From contig NZ_LMVM01000040.1 in assembly GCF_002287175.1 (NCBI RefSeq), positions 1 through 64,000 of the forward strand: a stretch of DNA of 64,000 nucleotides, given 5' to 3'. Below, piece by piece: positions 62,338 through 64,000 of the stretch (position 1 is the first letter of the stretch; every line of letters starts with the position of its first letter). The stretch comes from Methanobacterium bryantii (GTDB taxonomy: Archaea > Methanobacteriota > Methanobacteria > Methanobacteriales > Methanobacteriaceae). The translations under genes and the position numbers were made by a program. A model generated the notes under the pieces. The model had not been told where the DNA came from. It worked only from the letters and a program-made list of their open reading frames with translations, and searched no databases.

Positions 62338-62832
62338 TTAGAACCTGCAGCTGCTGCGTCCTCTTTTTTTCAAATACTGCTGGTGGTAATCTTCGGCCAT
62401 GTAAAATTTGAATTTATCTGCGGGTACAATTTCGGTTACAACATCTCGATTATACATACCAGATTGTTGAAGTTCTTCCTTTGAAGCACGTGCTGCTTTT
62501 TCCTGCTCGCTGTCGTAGTAGAAAATTACAGATCTGTACTGTTCACCTATATCTGGCCCCTGTCTGTTAAGCGTTGTGGGGTCATGGATCTTCCAGAAAA
62601 TATCCAGTAATTCATTGTAGGTGATCACTGAAGGATCATATGTCAATTCTACTGTTTCCGCATGGCCAGTTCTTCCAGAACAAACATTTTCATAGGTCGG
62701 ATTTTCTGTATGCCCTCCCATGTAACCTACCGCAGTAGATATGACTCCTTTTGTAATCCTAAAGGTTTCTTCAATACCCCAAAAACAGCCTGCTGCAAAA
62801 GCGGCTTTCTTATATTTATTTTCATTTTCCAT
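62338..62832 (-). CDS. msrA: peptide methionine sulfoxide reductase MsrA
   Basis: A 164-residue enzyme that repairs methionine-S-sulfoxide. The catalytic motif AAFAAGCFWGIEETFR is at residues 9-24 (Cys 15). GYMGGHTENPTYENVCSGRTGHAE and FWKIHDPTTLNRQGPDIGEQYRS are conserved (first and last parts given). The C-terminus ends RSSCRF with a possible resolving Cys. Length is typical. It fits the oxidative-stress theme of the region. Confidence 0.95.
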   Translation of the reverse strand: MENENKYKKAAFAAGCFWGIEETFRITKGVISTAVGYMGGHTENPTYENVCSGRTGHAETVELTYDPSVITYNELLDIFWKIHDPTTLNRQGPDIGEQYRSVIFYYDSEQEKAARASKEELQQSGMYNRDVVTEIVPADKFKFYMAEDYHQQYLKKRGRSSCRF

Positions 62833-63129
62833 TTTACCACGTTTTTATAAATCTAATTAAGGAGAAATACACTTGAAGAACGTGTTTTGTAAATAAGATA
62901 ATTTAAGTATTTTTTATTATTAATGTTTTGTGTTACCACTTTTAAAGTTATTATTTGATTAAATATTACAATAAAAAGTTGGATGGTGTCAAATATTAAA
63001 CAAGGAGTTGCTTTCTGTTTGTCAGATTTGTATAAACTATTAATATTGATAACACATCTAATCAATATCTCTAAATATTTAAACAGTACAAATTAAGAAT
63101 TAACTTTCAAATGCTAAAGGGGTTAGACC

Positions 63130-64000
63130 TTGGACTTAAAAGAAGATATGATTAAAATAGGTTCTCTCACTAAATATTTTGGTGAAATACAGGCTTTAGA
63201 TAATTTGAGCCTGAATATTAAGAAAGGAGAGCTTTTAGGAATCATAGGGCCAAATGGGGCTGGAAAGACCACTACAATACGGATAATATGTGGCATATTA
63301 AAACCAGATATGGGGACTGTTTTCGTTGGCGGACACGATGTTCTGGAAGATCCAATTACAACTAAATCAATGATAGGGTACCTTCCAGAAGAGCCAAATT
63401 TATATGAAAGATTTAAGGCACGCGATCTGCTTAGATATTTTGGTGAACTTTATGGAGTTCCAAAAGAAAAGCTTAACGATAGAGTTTATGAGCTTCTTGA
63501 GCTTGTTGGAATGGAAAATCGCGCAGAACATAAAATAAACACATTTTCAAAGGGATTACGTCAAAGAATTGGTATTGCAAGGGCTTTAATCCATGATCCA
63601 GAGATCATTATATTTGATGAACCTACAATGGGACTGGACCCTGCTACTGCACTTTCAATTAGAAGTTTTATAGAAGACCTTAAAGGTGAAAAGACTATAA
63701 TTTTGTGCACTCACTACATGGAAGAAGCTGATGCTCTCTGTGATAGGTTGGCGATTTTAAGTGGAGGTAAAATCAGGGATATGGGCACTCCTGATTATCT
63801 TAAGGCAAAAATTCACGGCCAAACTATACTCCAGATAAAAATTAACCATGCAGATATAGACACTGATAAATTTCTTAATTTTAATTCTGTAGAAAATGTA
63901 AACTTAAAAGGTAAAAATCTGGAAGTATCTTTAAATTCTAAAGAAGATATTTCAGATATAGTTAGCTTGATTGGACATAATGTAGTATCTGTAAATACTA
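63130..64000 (+). CDS. ABC transporter ATP-binding protein (multidrug/NatA type), truncated by window edge
   Basis: The frame starts at TTG 63130 with GGGGTT upstream, reads DLKEDMIKIGSLTKYFGEIQ and remains open to the window edge (290 codons). It has Walker A GPNGAGKTTTIRIICGIL, Q-loop GYLPEEPNLYERFKARDLLR, signature TFSKGLRQRIGIARALIHDP, Walker B IIIFDEPTMGLDP and switch His CTHYMEEADAL, followed by the start of the C-terminal domain of NatA/DrrA-like ATPases. A permease is expected downstream outside the window. Confidence 0.93.
   Translation, partial: MDLKEDMIKIGSLTKYFGEIQALDNLSLNIKKGELLGIIGPNGAGKTTTIRIICGILKPDMGTVFVGGHDVLEDPITTKSMIGYLPEEPNLYERFKARDLLRYFGELYGVPKEKLNDRVYELLELVGMENRAEHKINTFSKGLRQRIGIARALIHDPEIIIFDEPTMGLDPATALSIRSFIEDLKGEKTIILCTHYMEEADALCDRLAILSGGKIRDMGTPDYLKAKIHGQTILQIKINHADIDTDKFLNFNSVENVNLKGKNLEVSLNSKEDISDIVSLIGHNVVSVNT

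Noticed and set aside
62853..63065. 70-codon open frame on the minus strand
   Set aside because: Random AT-rich composition with no supporting signals, between msrA and the ABC transporter gene.

Overview
The window is AT-rich, low-GC DNA from a methanogenic archaeon, almost certainly a mesophilic Methanobacterium or close relative. The evidence is the gene content: F420H2 oxidase FprA beside a V4R-domain redox regulator of the MsvR type, a formylmethanofuran dehydrogenase subunit E-like protein, a Tes-type radical SAM protein, cobalamin biosynthesis CbiL, DUF166, DUF4013 and DUF998 proteins, and a transglutaminase-like cell-wall peptidase of the kind used on pseudomurein. Shine-Dalgarno sites read GGAGGTGAT or GGTGAT and TATA boxes are archaeal. 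No transposon, prophage or CRISPR array was recognised.

Layout. 0-10 kb: agmatinase, two paralogous winged-helix regulators, several membrane proteins and flavodoxins, two broken small genes, a field of short palindromes, three promoters sharing one 25-bp operator, and a five-copy long-spaced repeat array abutting a degenerate TFB-like gene. 10-22.8 kb: mostly housekeeping and membrane genes (two 3-methyladenine glycosylases, a winged-helix/CDF transporter fusion, a TMEM175-like channel, malic enzyme, a zinc-ribbon/HEAT protein, HisF, a flavoprotein, a CooC-like ATPase, an FwdE-like protein). 22.9-32.5 kb: an expanded cluster of substrate-binding protein plus SAM methyltransferase cassettes (two intact pairs and one pair with a decayed binding protein), one FecCD permease, one ATPase and a decayed tetrapyrrole methylase. 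It resembles an importer and modification system for a tetrapyrrole or metallophore and is the strongest candidate for an undescribed system. 32.7 kb: tRNA-Arg(TCG) followed by palindromes. 33-41 kb: DUF4013, two Rieske-type proteins, a PEBP protein, an LVIVD beta-propeller and an XPD/DinG-type helicase.

41-52 kb is an oxygen and nitrosative stress region. CbiL is followed by an MsvR-type regulator divergent from fprA, rubrerythrin and rubredoxin. A second MsvR paralog is divergent from hybrid cluster protein, which is followed by a rubredoxin fusion. Promoters of fprA, hcp and the rubredoxin fusion carry TTCG boxes. 52-64 kb: TetR regulator with a Tes-like radical SAM gene, NADH oxidase-type flavoprotein, arsM-arsR-DUF166 operon with a palindromic operator, S2P protease, MoeA, a frameshifted cell-wall peptidase, an orphan ThsB-like TIR protein, MsrA and the start of an ABC transporter.

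Two cross-cutting observations stand out. First, at least five reading frames have a good Shine-Dalgarno sequence placed for an AUA or AUU codon rather than AUG/GUG/UUG. Second, hairpins with mostly 3-nt loops recur in intergenic clusters. Four genes are broken by indels. Three of them differ from an open frame by a single base, so sequencing error cannot be excluded for those.
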